The notes under the pieces were generated by a model, which worked only from the letters and a program-made list of their open reading frames with translations, was not told the DNA's origin and did not search any database. Positions 1 through 9,242 of a DNA stretch of 64,000 bases are shown in pieces; positions within the stretch are counted from its first letter, which is position 1; the number at the start of each line of letters is the position of its first letter. Source of the stretch: Gloeocapsopsis sp. IPPAS B-1203 (lineage in GTDB: Bacteria; Cyanobacteriota; Cyanobacteriia; Cyanobacteriales; Chroococcidiopsidaceae); NCBI RefSeq assembly GCF_002749975.1, contig NZ_PEIG01000003.1:62001-126000 (forward strand). The letters run 5' to 3'. The position numbers and the translations under genes are program-made.

Positions 1-978
1 GTCCAATTTTCGCAAACGACAAATGGATTAGAACGCTATCGTTTCATACATTGCTGTTTACCAGAGATTAACCGCGATGAAATTAACCTCAAAACTGAGT
101 TTTTAGGAAAACAGCTATCATATCCGCTGTTGATTTCTTCAATGACAGGTGGTACAGAATTCGCTGGAACAATTAACCGTCGTCTTGCAGAAGTTGCCCA
201 GCATTACAATATCGCTATGGGAGTTGGTTCGCAAAGGGTAGCCCTCGAGAAACCACAAGTTGCTCCAACTTTCGCTGTGCGATCGCTGGCACCGGATATT
301 TTACTATTAGCTAATTTGGGTGCAGTACAACTCAATTACAAATACGGATTAGATGAATGTCGGCGCGTTGTTGATTTATTGCAAGCTGACGCTTTGATTT
401 TGCATCTCAATCCATTACAAGAGTGCATTCAACCTAGAGGTGATACGAATTTTCGCGGTTTGCTTGACAAAGTAGAAGAATTATGTTCTAAACTACCTAT
501 ACCAGTTATTGCCAAAGAAGTTGGTAATGGGATTTCTGCGGCTATGGCAAAAAAATTGATGAATGCGGGAATTAGCGCAATTGATGTTGCAGGTGCGGGC
601 GGAACTTCTTGGGCAAAAGTTGAAAGCGAACGCGCAGAAAATAGCCTACAACGTCGTTTAGGGATGACATTTGCAGATTGGGGATTGCCGACAGCAGAGT
701 GTATCAGGAGCATTCGAGCGCTAGCACCCGAAATTCCTCTAATTGCCTCTGGCGGTTTGCGTCATGGATTAGATATTGCTAAAGCGATCGCTCTCGGTGC
801 AAATCTTGCAGGTTTAGCATTACCTTTCTTACAAGCTGCTGCCGAATCTGAAGCAGCGCTTTACGAGTTAGTTGAAGTATTGATTGCCGAAATGACTACA
901 GTTCTGTTCTGTACTGGCACAGCAGATTTAGAGGAGTTCAAACGTTTAGAAGTATTGCAGTGTGTAAAAGAGGGGTAA
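1..978 (+). CDS. fni: Isopentenyl-diphosphate delta-isomerase, type 2 (5' truncated)
   Basis: Type 2 IPP isomerase interconverts isopentenyl and dimethylallyl diphosphate with reduced FMN. It balances the two C5 units that feed carotenoid, chlorophyll phytyl and quinone synthesis in cyanobacteria. The frame is open from base 1 with no start codon, so the N-terminus lies outside the window. Visible family motifs are SSMTGGTE near residue 43, GVGSQR near 70, an IAKEVGNG strand, [10 protein letters not shown], and the glycine-rich phosphate-binding stretch [14 protein letters not shown] followed by ALGA, typical of the FMN-dependent TIM barrel. The stop codon abuts a dispersed repeat. Type 1 isomerase is unrelated and excluded by these motifs. 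Confidence 0.93.
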   Translation, partial: VQFSQTTNGLERYRFIHCCLPEINRDEINLKTEFLGKQLSYPLLISSMTGGTEFAGTINRRLAEVAQHYNIAMGVGSQRVALEKPQVAPTFAVRSLAPDILLLANLGAVQLNYKYGLDECRRVVDLLQADALILHLNPLQECIQPRGDTNFRGLLDKVEELCSKLPIPVIAKEVGNGISAAMAKKLMNAGISAIDVAGAGGTSWAKVESERAENSLQRRLGMTFADWGLPTAECIRSIRALAPEIPLIASGGLRHGLDIAKAIALGANLAGLALPFLQAAAESEAALYELVEVLIAEMTTVLFCTGTADLEEFKRLEVLQCVKEG

Positions 979-1121
979 GGAGGAGCCGCTTTTTTCGTGC
1001 GGAGGTGTCCTCCGTTGAGGAGCGGATTCGTTGCGGAGGTTCCCTCCGTTGTAGAACTCCGCGTGAGCCACTGCGCCCTTGGGGGTTCCCCTCGTTGTAG
1101 CAAGTGGCGTCGAACTGGCGT
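979..1121 (+). repeat. Dispersed repeat family R1, copy A
   Basis: A GC-rich element of about 140 bp directly after the fni stop. It contains three short hairpins in series (GGAGG-TGT-CCTCC, GGAGG-TTC-CCTCC and GGGG-GTT-CCCC), each followed by CGTT and separated by unique spacers such as GAGGAGCGGATTC. A near-identical copy lies inverted at 53490-53630 and a diverged one at 30811-30899. Open frames across copies A and C share a peptide only because the DNA is repeated. It may act as a transcript 3' end structure for fni; that is inference. Confidence 0.85.
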
Positions 1122-1165
1122 TGAGGGGTGAGGGATGAGTGGCAGTTTGCTAATTGCTAATCGCT

Positions 1166-3400
1166 TTAATAAGAAGTCCGTTCTGCAAGAGTTTTGACGA
1201 CTGTCATTAATTGCACTGGATCGATAGGTTTGGTTAAGTGTGTTTGAAAACCTGCTTGTAGTGCCTTGGCTTGATCTTCTGCACGTGCATAAGCAGTAAT
1301 TGCTGCGGCAGGAATTTGTTTTCCGGACCTAGTTTTTAAGTGCTTGGTTTTTTGGATTAAAGAGTAACCATCTTCTTCTGGCATACCAATATCACTTAAT
1401 AGGATATCTGGTTGAAGTTGCTCAATTAAGTTTATTGCTTCGCTAACTGAACTAACTGCCGTGACATTTGCACCTGCTTGCTCTAGCATGATTTTGAGAA
1501 GTTCGCGAGCATCAGCTTCATCATCAACAACTAGCACTTTTAAACCAGTAATTCCTGATTCTGGAGAAAATTCTGGATCATTCTTAGTTTCAGGGAGGTC
1601 ACTCTCTCGTGGCAAAGGTAATCTCACCATAAAAGTTGCTCCTGTACCGCTTCCTTGACTTGTCGCACTAATTGTTCCACCGTGTAGTTCTACCAAATTA
1701 CGAGCGATCGCTAACCCTAATCCTATGCCACCCTGTTTGCGACTACTACTACTATCTGCCTGACGAAATTGTTCAAAAATATGGGGCAGAAAATCTGCAC
1801 TGATACCTTGCCCGTTATCAATTACATTTAGCTCAATATAGGTGTTCTGTTCTATTAATGATATTTCTACACGTCCACCATGAGGCGTAAATTTAATCGC
1901 ATTTGAGAGCAAATTCCAGATGATTTGTTGCAGGCGATCGGGATCTCCAAAAACTGATTTAGTTGTTGTCAGTACAGAATGAATTTGAATATCTTTTGCT
2001 GCTGCTGCTAGTTGAATCGTATCAATCGCTGCTTCAATGAGATTTGTCAGATGAATAGGGCGACATTGTAAGCGTAACTTGCCACGCATCATGCGGGAAA
2101 TATCAAGAAGATCTTCAATAAGTTGGGTTTGGGCTTGGGCATTTCGCTCTATTGTTTCTAAAGCACGTATGGTAGTTTGTTCATTAAGCGATCGACTGCG
2201 CAGTAACCGCGACCAACCAAGCATTGCATTAAGTGGTGTACGTAACTCGTGAGATACAACCGCGAGAAATTCATCTTTCATGCGACTAGCTTCTTCAGTT
2301 GCCATCCGTACTTGCTGTTCGCGTAGCAGCAGTTTAGCTAACACCTCTTCTACTTCTTTGCGCTGCGTGATATCGCGCTGTACAGAAATCCAATGCGTAT
2401 ACCAGCCAGTATCATCGGCGATCGGCACAATGCTTAGTTCTACCCAAAATTCCGAACCATCCTTGCGGTAGTTGACTAGCTCAAAAACATCAGAATGCCA
2501 TTGTTGTAAAGTTGTCCGAATCCGAGTTAAAGTTTCTTTATCAGTTTTTGGTCCTTGCAGTAACCGCGGCGTTTTCCCTAAAACTTCTTGCAAGCTATAA
2601 CCTGTCATGCGCGTAAAAGCTTCATTGACATAGAGTATACGCGGACCTGGAGATTGAATTGGTTCTGCTTCGGTAATCACGATCGCATCATTAGCATTCA
2701 CGACTACAGATTCTAATAGCCGTAATCTTTCTTCTTGTTGCTTGCGTTGAGTAATATCTTTGACAAAGCAGTAATGACCGCTCACACTATTTTTGTGATT
2801 AATTTTGACAAGCGTAACTTGTTTATAAAAGTGCGATCCATCTTGGCGAATACCTCTTGCTTCACCTTCGGCTTTACCTGTCGCTAACATCTGTTGATAA
2901 GTCGCTGTGAGTTTAGCAACATCTTGAGGATGAACTGTAATCTCCCAGTTTTTACCGATCAAATCTTCTGGCTTGTAGCCTAATAAATGAGCATAGGCAT
3001 AATTTACCGTTAAATATTGTCCTTGGGAGTCTAACCTAGCAATGCATTCGACAGCAGTTTCCAATGCCATCGTGACTTCCCCAAGTGTTGTTTCGGATAC
3101 TTTTACTGATTGACGTTCTAAGTTATTGATAACGCCAAAGACAAACGCTCCTCCTCCCCATAATCCTAGCTGCCAATAGGCTGCATTATCTACCCCATTC
3201 CACTGCAACAGCCCAATAGCTAAACTGATAACAGCAAGCCTTAAAATGAGATGCCAGGTGCTTGTGATTAGGACTATCACAAATAACGCTAGCCCAAAAT
3301 CCAGTTGAGTTGTCGGCTCTAGAAGTAGTTTGCCAAAGACAACAAGTGCGATCGCAAATAAGGTTATGTTATGGCTTAGTCTGGAATAGAAAAAAGTCAT
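1166..3400 (-). CDS. Hybrid sensor histidine kinase (membrane, PAS-PAS-HisKA-HATPase-REC)
   Basis: A 744-residue two-component sensor. The N-terminus has about three to four hydrophobic segments (residues 8-92) and no large periplasmic domain. Two PAS domains with PAC tails follow (roughly 105-225 and 226-350). The kinase core has its phospho-acceptor His384 in SHELRTPL, and N, G1 and G2 boxes of the ATPase (NLLSNAIKF, DNGQGIS, GGIGLGLAI). A C-terminal receiver domain carries Asp670 in SDIGMPEEDG. Phosphate therefore probably passes from His384 to Asp670 and on to an unseen phosphotransfer partner. The signal is unknown; the double PAS suggests redox, light or a small ligand. It stands alone, convergent with fni, with no response regulator gene beside it. 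Confidence 0.9.
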   Translation of the reverse strand: MTFFYSRLSHNITLFAIALVVFGKLLLEPTTQLDFGLALFVIVLITSTWHLILRLAVISLAIGLLQWNGVDNAAYWQLGLWGGGAFVFGVINNLERQSVKVSETTLGEVTMALETAVECIARLDSQGQYLTVNYAYAHLLGYKPEDLIGKNWEITVHPQDVAKLTATYQQMLATGKAEGEARGIRQDGSHFYKQVTLVKINHKNSVSGHYCFVKDITQRKQQEERLRLLESVVVNANDAIVITEAEPIQSPGPRILYVNEAFTRMTGYSLQEVLGKTPRLLQGPKTDKETLTRIRTTLQQWHSDVFELVNYRKDGSEFWVELSIVPIADDTGWYTHWISVQRDITQRKEVEEVLAKLLLREQQVRMATEEASRMKDEFLAVVSHELRTPLNAMLGWSRLLRSRSLNEQTTIRALETIERNAQAQTQLIEDLLDISRMMRGKLRLQCRPIHLTNLIEAAIDTIQLAAAAKDIQIHSVLTTTKSVFGDPDRLQQIIWNLLSNAIKFTPHGGRVEISLIEQNTYIELNVIDNGQGISADFLPHIFEQFRQADSSSSRKQGGIGLGLAIARNLVELHGGTISATSQGSGTGATFMVRLPLPRESDLPETKNDPEFSPESGITGLKVLVVDDEADARELLKIMLEQAGANVTAVSSVSEAINLIEQLQPDILLSDIGMPEEDGYSLIQKTKHLKTRSGKQIPAAAITAYARAEDQAKALQAGFQTHLTKPIDPVQLMTVVKTLAERTSY

Positions 3401-3834
3401 TAGTATTTTGTATAAATCATTTATCCAGGTTTTGCGGCAAGATGCTTAGCTTGCCTTAAGCTTCAACCAATGAAATTTCATTTCCATGATGCGGCTATAC
3501 CCATAGCAGTAAAATTTTTACTCAGTTTGCATAACAGCCGCTTAGTATAAGGACTATTCGCAGTAACTCGTAACGCTACACGATTTGAATAGTCGTAATA
3601 TTTTTCACAGCTTTCATAGCGATCGCCCCCGATTATTAAGAAAATATAAAAAGCGTTAACACATTAACATCGCTGTTTACTGCTGTAAGCTACATCTATC
3701 CTAAGGGTGAATACTGAGAAATGTAAGTTAACTAAATAAAACAAATTAGATATGGGCTAGGCAAAATGCCTGTTCATCGCATTTGATTAAGTAGACAATG
3801 AAATATAAAGGTATTTTTTGTTACTGAAATTCAT
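3401..3834. other. Intergenic region, no gene seen
   Basis: An AT-rich stretch between the 5' end of the kinase gene and the 3' end of pyrR, both on the minus strand. It must hold the kinase promoter. I find no coding frame of useful length, no tRNA-like fold and no dispersed repeat here. Confidence 0.5.
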
Positions 3835-4371
3835 TTAATTACCGATCAACTCCACAGCATCACGCCCATCAAAATCTTGAAGGTACACCCTAACTTGTTC
3901 TTCTTTCGCTGTAGGTAGCTGTTTACCTGTAAAATCTGGATGAATTGGTAACTCGCGATGACCGCGATCAACTAATACTGCTAGCCAAATTGCCGCAGGT
4001 CTACCATAATCGTTAACAGCATTCAAAGCTGCTCGTACAGTACGTCCTTTATAAATCACATCATCAACGAGCAACACAGTTTTTCCTGTTAAATCAAAGG
4101 GAATTTCTGTTTTAGCTGGAGTGCGAACACCAATCTGATCCAAATCGTCGCGGTAAAATGTAATATCCAACGCCCCTGCAGGAATTGTTACACCTTCAAG
4201 TACCTCAATTTGACGCACCAACAGATCTGCTAAAAATGCACCTCTAGTGTAGATACCTAAAATGACGAGTTGTGACAAATCCCGCGATCTTTCTACGACT
4301 TGGGAAGCAAGGCGCGTGACAGTGCGACGGATCTCCTCAGCAGAGAGAATTTCAACAACTTTAGCAGGCAT
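3835..4371 (-). CDS. pyrR: PyrR bifunctional protein: pyrimidine regulator / uracil phosphoribosyltransferase
   Basis: 178 residues, normal length for PyrR. The phosphoribosyltransferase fold is shown by the PRPP-binding loop [13 protein letters not shown] (near residues 93-105) and an N-terminal [11 protein letters not shown] helix typical of PyrR. In Bacillus PyrR attenuates pyr operon transcription and makes UMP from uracil and PRPP. In cyanobacteria pyr genes are usually scattered, and none is adjacent here, so the enzyme role (uracil salvage) is the safer assignment. The ATG start is preceded by a run of GGGGTGA-type repeats rather than a clear ribosome-binding site. Confidence 0.9.
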   Translation of the reverse strand: MPAKVVEILSAEEIRRTVTRLASQVVERSRDLSQLVILGIYTRGAFLADLLVRQIEVLEGVTIPAGALDITFYRDDLDQIGVRTPAKTEIPFDLTGKTVLLVDDVIYKGRTVRAALNAVNDYGRPAAIWLAVLVDRGHRELPIHPDFTGKQLPTAKEEQVRVYLQDFDGRDAVELIGN

Positions 4372-4376
4372 ATGGA

Positions 4377-4408
4377 AGAGGGGTGAGGGGTGAGGGGCGA
4401 GGGGTGAA
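4377..4408. repeat. Short tandem GGGGTGA/GGGGCGA array
   Basis: About four tandem heptamer-like units immediately upstream of the pyrR start codon. The same motif recurs as fragments near 1122-1138 and, on the other strand, near 10280-10310. Simple repeats of this kind are common in intergenic DNA of filamentous and related cyanobacteria. Confidence 0.7.
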
Positions 4409-4455
4409 TGATTAGTGATTAGTGACTAGAAATATTGATCTAAATAGACTTAAGT

Positions 4456-5445
4456 TTAAATGTGCAACAAAAGCAAGGGAATCGCAACACCCAGCCAGAT
4501 CAAAAAGCAATGTCGCGTTAATTGCAATGCTTGGTAAACCTTGACTGAAGTAATCGAATGAATGTTATCTCCAAGTAGAGGCTTGTGTTTGGCAACTCCT
4601 TTGTACCAATTTGTGCCTCCCATTTGTACGCCAAGTACAGCCGCATAAGCGCATTCACTCCAACCTGAATTAGGGCTAGGATCTTGCACCGCATCTCGAC
4701 AGCAAATGCACCAAACATAGCGAGGCTTACCTGATAAAATTGCTAAAGTTAACACGGTCAAACGACACGGTAGCCACGTTAAGGCATCTTCCCAACGAGC
4801 GCTAAACCAACCTAAATAAGTATAGGGTGCTTCGCGATAGCCTACCATTGAATCTAAAGTACTTGCCGCTTTGTAAGCTAAAGCAACCGGAACACTACCA
4901 ATAAATGGGATGAAAGCACCAGCGATCGCATAAAATAAAGGTGCCATTACGCCATCCGTAGCATTTTCACTGACAGTCTCTAAAACTGCCCGCAAAATTT
5001 CAGTCTCAGAAAGATTTGCTGTATCTCTCCCAACATATTTACTAAGGCTAGAACGTGCTTGCGTGATGTTCCCAATGCTGAGTGGCTGTAAGACTTCTTG
5101 TGCAGCTAATCTGAGGCTTCTTGCAGCAAAACAACTTGCCAAGAGAATGCTTTCGACAACAATTCCAAGACTAGGGTGAAGTAGTTTAGTAGTTTGTACA
5201 ATTAACCATCCGACTAAACCACTGCCAGTCACTAATCCAATGCCTAAAATGATACCAGCTAAGCGTTGTGTCCATTGACTATTAAAGTATTTCCAAGCAA
5301 TTTTATTAAAGCGGGCGATCGCCCAACCCATAACGCGCACTGGATGAGGAAAACCCCAAGGATCGGCAATCAGGAAATCTAAAAAAGCAGCGAAAACTAA
5401 AACAACAATTGAGTTAATATTGATTAGAAATTGGCTCAAAAGCAA
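4456..5445 (-). CDS. cobD: Adenosylcobinamide-phosphate synthase CobD/CbiB
   Basis: An integral membrane enzyme of the late corrinoid pathway that joins the aminopropanol (phosphate) arm to adenosylcobyric acid. The 329 residues fit the family. Recognisable segments are FLIADPWGFPHPVRVMGW near the N-terminus, FAARSLRLAA, RDTANLSETEILRA, ENATDGVMAPLFY and YKAASTLDSMVGYR, with about five membrane spans. The start is a TTG at 5445 (another TTG lies two codons in); no ATG upstream is usable. No other cobalamin gene is adjacent and I see no cobalamin riboswitch upstream. Confidence 0.9.
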   Translation of the reverse strand: MLLSQFLININSIVVLVFAAFLDFLIADPWGFPHPVRVMGWAIARFNKIAWKYFNSQWTQRLAGIILGIGLVTGSGLVGWLIVQTTKLLHPSLGIVVESILLASCFAARSLRLAAQEVLQPLSIGNITQARSSLSKYVGRDTANLSETEILRAVLETVSENATDGVMAPLFYAIAGAFIPFIGSVPVALAYKAASTLDSMVGYREAPYTYLGWFSARWEDALTWLPCRLTVLTLAILSGKPRYVWCICCRDAVQDPSPNSGWSECAYAAVLGVQMGGTNWYKGVAKHKPLLGDNIHSITSVKVYQALQLTRHCFLIWLGVAIPLLLLHI

Positions 5446-5590
5446 GGTAATAATCGTAAGTCAAAATTTAATCTTAAGTCAGTCAGTGCAAAGAAATGTC
5501 ACTTACTGGTAGTCATGCGGGCATGAGCAGGCTAGATGCCTACCTTAATATTTCATCTCATTAATCTACTCATAGCTGAATCACCAGCCA

Positions 5591-6034
5591 CTAGACAACA
5601 AAGCTTGTTGCTTCTCCTTGGGCTGCTTGCCAACTGCGAGCATCATAGTAAAGGTCTGCAAGAGTAATAGTATAGAGTGCTTCTTTGAGTTTTTGGTGTA
5701 ATCGCTGCCACAAGGTAAAAGTTACCCAATCTTCTGCTTGAGCTGGTGCTGGAGTATGGTGAGGTAAAGGTTCAATTGTTTCGCCAACAGATTCTAGTAT
5801 TTGTCCTAGAGAAATTTGCGCAGGCGATCGCGCTAATTTGTATCCGCCCTGAACACCGCGAATTGATTCTACTATTCCGGCACGGCGCATTTCAATCAGT
5901 AATTTTTCTAAGTAAGGAGCGGGGATATCTTGGCGTTGAGCGATCGCTTTTACTGATACAGGTCTATTCTTGGGCTGTAAACTCAAATCAAGTAATGCTT
6001 TAACGCTGTAATGCCCGCGAGTTGTTAGCTTCAT
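5591..6034 (-). CDS. Rrf2-family transcriptional regulator
   Basis: 147 residues with the Rrf2 winged-helix start (MKLTTRGHYSVKALLDLS), the dimer helix and the GGYKLAR wing. IscR-like members bind a [2Fe-2S] cluster through three cysteines after the wing; this protein has no cysteine at all, so it is probably cluster-free or senses through a partner or ligand. The region before the gene carries two adjacent inverted repeats (6088-6128), plausible autoregulatory operators. The target is unknown: the neighbours cobD and cyAbrB do not point to a pathway. Assignment to Rrf2 is firm, function is not. Confidence 0.88.
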   Translation of the reverse strand: MKLTTRGHYSVKALLDLSLQPKNRPVSVKAIAQRQDIPAPYLEKLLIEMRRAGIVESIRGVQGGYKLARSPAQISLGQILESVGETIEPLPHHTPAPAQAEDWVTFTLWQRLHQKLKEALYTITLADLYYDARSWQAAQGEATSFVV

Positions 6035-6771
6035 GCTGTCAAGTTAGACCTCATGTTAAATTTTTTACTATTTTCAATTATCAAAAAAATATTTGCTAGA
6101 CTCAAATATTGTTCGTTGAACGAGCAATACTCAATAAGACGATGCTCTTCACTTTTTGTGCAATCCCAATTCATAAGTTTGTCATCCTAAGGAAGCTCAA
6201 TTTATTTTCCTTATTTTTGAATACCAGACTCGATCACTAGAGTTTTGAGTACAACCAAAATAAATATGATGTGTGGATTAGTCATCTTGCCTACCCACAC
6301 TCGATAGTCGAGACAGCTATTTTACATTTAATTAAATTGACAGATAGACGTCAGAATTGTTGTCTTTCTCTGACTTTAAGAAAGCTTATCAGGTTAATAA
6401 ATAGCTATGTAGTAGAAGTTATACTCCAACTTATTCGCCTACTCAGTTTCTACCTTAGCATTGCCTCCTTACCTTATCAGTAACTTGAGATAGTTGCTGT
6501 ATTCATTCTTTTTTAGTGTGCTGCAGTTAGCGTCAAGAACTTAAGTGGATCAAGGTATGAACAACACTTAGATAGTTATCATGAATACCAACAGTGTTTA
6601 CAACTGATTAACTTAACAGTAAGGTAGCTACATAAGCGCAAATATTGATTGAATTCAGTGTAAGATATTTTATTGAGCTGATATAAATCTAAGTGTTACT
6701 CCTATTAAGCGTTAGTAAGCTAAGATCAAACTCAGTTATTTACTTCATTCATTCGTTTTAGTACTAAGTTG
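6035..6771. other. Long AT-rich intergenic region between rrf2 and cyAbrB genes
   Basis: About 740 bp between divergent genes. It holds the promoters of both. Near the Rrf2 gene it contains paired inverted repeats (listed separately). The remaining 600 bp before the AbrB gene could be a long 5' leader or hide a small RNA. A 70-codon frame at 6271-6483 has no ribosome-binding site and no family resemblance, and I do not call it. Confidence 0.5.
6088..6128. promoter_or_regulatory. Paired inverted repeats upstream of the Rrf2 gene
   Basis: Two overlapping palindromes. The first is AATATTTG-N7-CAAATATT (6088-6110), perfect over 8 bp. The second is ATTGTTCGT-TGA-ACGAGCAAT (6108-6128), 9 bp with one G:T. 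They lie about 55-95 bp upstream of the Rrf2 ATG. Rrf2 proteins bind dyad sites and often repress themselves, so this is a candidate operator by inference. Confidence 0.45.
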
Positions 6772-7179
6772 ATGAGTAAAAAGAAAAAAATCGAGCCACT
6801 AACTGGTGAAGAACTCCTGAAGAAAGTCAAGGAGCTAGAAAACCTAAGTAAAGAAGAAAAGGCTAAAGCCTGTGGCTATTATACCGTTACTAAAAATGGT
6901 ATTGAGCGTGTTAACATGATGAAATTTCTTAATGCCTTAATTGATGCAGAAGGCATTGAGTTAGACAGTACAGCAAATGCTAATGGACGTGGCGGACGGA
7001 GTGCTAGCTATAGAATCAGCGTGCAGTCAAATGGTAACTTACTAATAGGTTCTGCTTATACAAAACAAATGGGTTTAAAACCAGGAGATGAATTTGAAAT
7101 TACTCTAGGTCGCAAGCACATTCGTTTGAAGCAACTTGACGAAGATGGCGAATTTGGTGAAGTCGAAGTTGCATCCTAA
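6772..7179 (+). CDS. cyAbrB-family transcriptional regulator
   Basis: 135 residues with the AbrB-like DNA-binding fold at the C-terminus (SYRISVQSNGNLLIGSAY, then GLKPGDEFEI) preceded by a basic, Lys/Glu-rich N-terminal half, the arrangement of the cyanobacterial AbrB clade. Known members (for example Synechocystis sll0359 and sll0822, Nostoc CalA) act as global regulators of carbon/nitrogen balance, hydrogenase and stress genes. I chose the ATG at 6772 rather than the TTG one codon before. Which of the two cyanobacterial paralogue clades this is cannot be decided by eye. Confidence 0.88.
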   Translation: MSKKKKIEPLTGEELLKKVKELENLSKEEKAKACGYYTVTKNGIERVNMMKFLNALIDAEGIELDSTANANGRGGRSASYRISVQSNGNLLIGSAYTKQMGLKPGDEFEITLGRKHIRLKQLDEDGEFGEVEVAS

Positions 7180-7200
7180 GCAATTTTATATATGATTTTG

Positions 7201-7237
7201 AGAGGAGAATTGAGGTATTTGCCATTATTCTCCCTCT
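7201..7237. terminator. Weak bulged hairpin between convergent genes
   Basis: AGAGGAGAAT pairs with ATTCTCCCTCT (10 bp with one bulged C) across a loop of about 16 nt. It sits 22 bp after the cyAbrB stop and before the end of the converging clcA gene. It lacks a clean U-run, so its role as a terminator is only suggested by position. Confidence 0.3.
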
Positions 7238-7265
7238 ACTCGAACTTTCTTAATTTAGGCAAGAC

Positions 7266-9242
7266 TCATTGCTGCAAACTAGCCAAGGATAAGTCCTGAG
7301 ATTGTGGTGATGCTGGCAAGACTTGGTGCAGTGCTTGACGCATCAACTCTAAATTGCAAGTTAATCCAATTTGTTCTCGTTCTAGTAAACCTAAAATATG
7401 CTCGTGGTTGTTGCGTTCAACTACAGGTAACTGATGTAAACCTCGTGCTGCCATACGGGCTAAAGCATCAGATAAAAGTTCATCGGGGTAAGTGTAAAGT
7501 AGCTCAGTTGTACAAATGTCAAAGAGTTGAGATAAAGAAAAATTCGGCTCATTAGATGGATGTACCAAACTGGAGTTACTAACACTTATTCTGTGCTGTT
7601 CCCAGAGAGAAATTGCGCGGGAAATGTCTTCTGACGTGACAATCCCAACCAATCTTTGAGTTTCATCAATAACCAACGCACTCCGGCGGCGATCGCGAGT
7701 CATTGCCAAGCCTGCTTCCCAAATAGGCAGTGTTGCAGATAATATCAACGGAGTTTGGTGCATTGCCTCGGCGACAGAAATTTGTTGTAAAATTTCTTGT
7801 TCGCGATCTGTCTCCACACTCAAATTCAATTGTTGTAAATGCGAGTCAGAAGTTGCACTAGGCTTCATGCGCTCAACAAGCCATACACTTAAACCTACCG
7901 CTGCCATCAACGGTAAAACAATGCGATAATCTCGTGTCAGTTCAAATAATAATAGAATAGCCGTCAAAGGCGCTCGCGCACTTGCTGCTAATACTGCTGC
8001 CATACCTACCATTGCATAAGCTGGAGGTGCTGCCATATAAGGAGTCATCCCTGGTAAGACAATTGCCAAAATTTTGGCATAGGCTCCTCCTAATGAAGCG
8101 CCGAGAAACATTGCTGGAGCGAATATACCCCCAACTAAACCACTCCCTAAACTAATTGCAGTTACAACTAACTTTACTACCAATAACACCACAAGCAATT
8201 GCAAAGAGAATTCCACATCCTGCAACATTGCTTCTACAGTTTCATAACCGATACCCAAGATTTGGGGATACTGTAGTGCGACTAAACCAACACAAGCACC
8301 GCCAATAACAGGATGAATTGCTAAAGGAATTTTTGCCAACCAAGCGAAACCAGGAACTTGTCCTTGAAAGCAAGCTCGCAGTAACTGTAAAGATTGAGTG
8401 TAAGTTATTGAAACAAGACTAGCACCTAATCCCAAACCAACGTATAAGGGAAATTCTAACGGACTGCGAACTTCGTAAACTGGCAGTGTAAAAGCAGGTT
8501 GTCCTCCTAAGCCAATTTGAGCAATTAAGGCTGCTACGACTGCTGCTAGCAGCACAACACTCACAGCAGAAGTAGCGAATGTAGTTCCTAAAACAACTTC
8601 TAACGCAAAAAAAACACCTGCGATCGGAGCGTTAAATCCTGCTGCTAACCCTGCTGCTGCTCCAGCCCCCAACAACAAGCGACGTCGCTCTTGTGACATC
8701 TGTAGGGTGTGACCCAGCCGTAAACTAAAATTAGCACCAATCTCCACGCTGGGTCCCTCTGGTCCCAATGAAGCCCCACTGCCTAATGAAACTGCAGCCG
8801 CAAGCATCTTAATAATTGGTTGTAATTCTTTACAAGTAACATGAGGAGCATGACTACCTTGCGTTGCGGCAATTAAAGAAGAAAGCCCTGGACCAAAATC
8901 TTGTTTAGCACCGCGCATTAAACCAACAACTAATCCCCCTAATAATGGGACACACGCAAGTGTCCAAGCTCCCCAACGAGAAATAATTCCCATCAAATCT
9001 TCTAGCATTAAATGGTGGATTAGCTCGATTAAAAAGTGAAAGAAAACGACAGCTAAACCAGTGCTCCCGCCGATCAGCACAGCTAACATGAGCACAACGC
9101 TTTCTGGGGATAGCTGAAAACGGTTCAGTAAATGAGTTAAGCCAGTAGAAGGTGTTGATACTGCAGGCTGTATCGGCACCTTCCGTAATTCAACAGGGAG
9201 ACTTGGTGGCTCCTCTGGGGATTGGGGAGAAAGGGCAGTCAT
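7266..9242 (-). CDS. CLC-family chloride channel/antiporter with C-terminal CBS pair
   Basis: 658 residues: a hydrophobic CLC domain (about 40-460) and two CBS domains (about 490-630). CLC filter motifs are visible: GSGASLGPEGPSVEIG (the gating glutamate lies in GPEGP, the usual GREGP box), and GSGLVGGIFAPAMFLGA, the GxFxP motif. A bacterial CLC may be a Cl-/H+ exchanger or a channel; the proton glutamate cannot be placed securely by eye. The CBS pair may sense adenine nucleotides and gate transport. It is monocistronic and convergent with the cyAbrB gene. Confidence 0.9.
   Translation of the reverse strand: MTALSPQSPEEPPSLPVELRKVPIQPAVSTPSTGLTHLLNRFQLSPESVVLMLAVLIGGSTGLAVVFFHFLIELIHHLMLEDLMGIISRWGAWTLACVPLLGGLVVGLMRGAKQDFGPGLSSLIAATQGSHAPHVTCKELQPIIKMLAAAVSLGSGASLGPEGPSVEIGANFSLRLGHTLQMSQERRRLLLGAGAAAGLAAGFNAPIAGVFFALEVVLGTTFATSAVSVVLLAAVVAALIAQIGLGGQPAFTLPVYEVRSPLEFPLYVGLGLGASLVSITYTQSLQLLRACFQGQVPGFAWLAKIPLAIHPVIGGACVGLVALQYPQILGIGYETVEAMLQDVEFSLQLLVVLLVVKLVVTAISLGSGLVGGIFAPAMFLGASLGGAYAKILAIVLPGMTPYMAAPPAYAMVGMAAVLAASARAPLTAILLLFELTRDYRIVLPLMAAVGLSVWLVERMKPSATSDSHLQQLNLSVETDREQEILQQISVAEAMHQTPLILSATLPIWEAGLAMTRDRRRSALVIDETQRLVGIVTSEDISRAISLWEQHRISVSNSSLVHPSNEPNFSLSQLFDICTTELLYTYPDELLSDALARMAARGLHQLPVVERNNHEHILGLLEREQIGLTCNLELMRQALHQVLPASPQSQDLSLASLQQ

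Noticed and set aside
861-1103. 80-codon minus-strand frame after fni
   Set aside because: It lies in R1 copy A and shares its peptide with the frame in copy C (53392-53724) only because the DNA repeats; it also overlaps fni.
6271-6483. 70-codon frame in the rrf2-cyAbrB spacer
   Set aside because: No ribosome-binding site, no recognisable fold, AT-rich chance frame likely.
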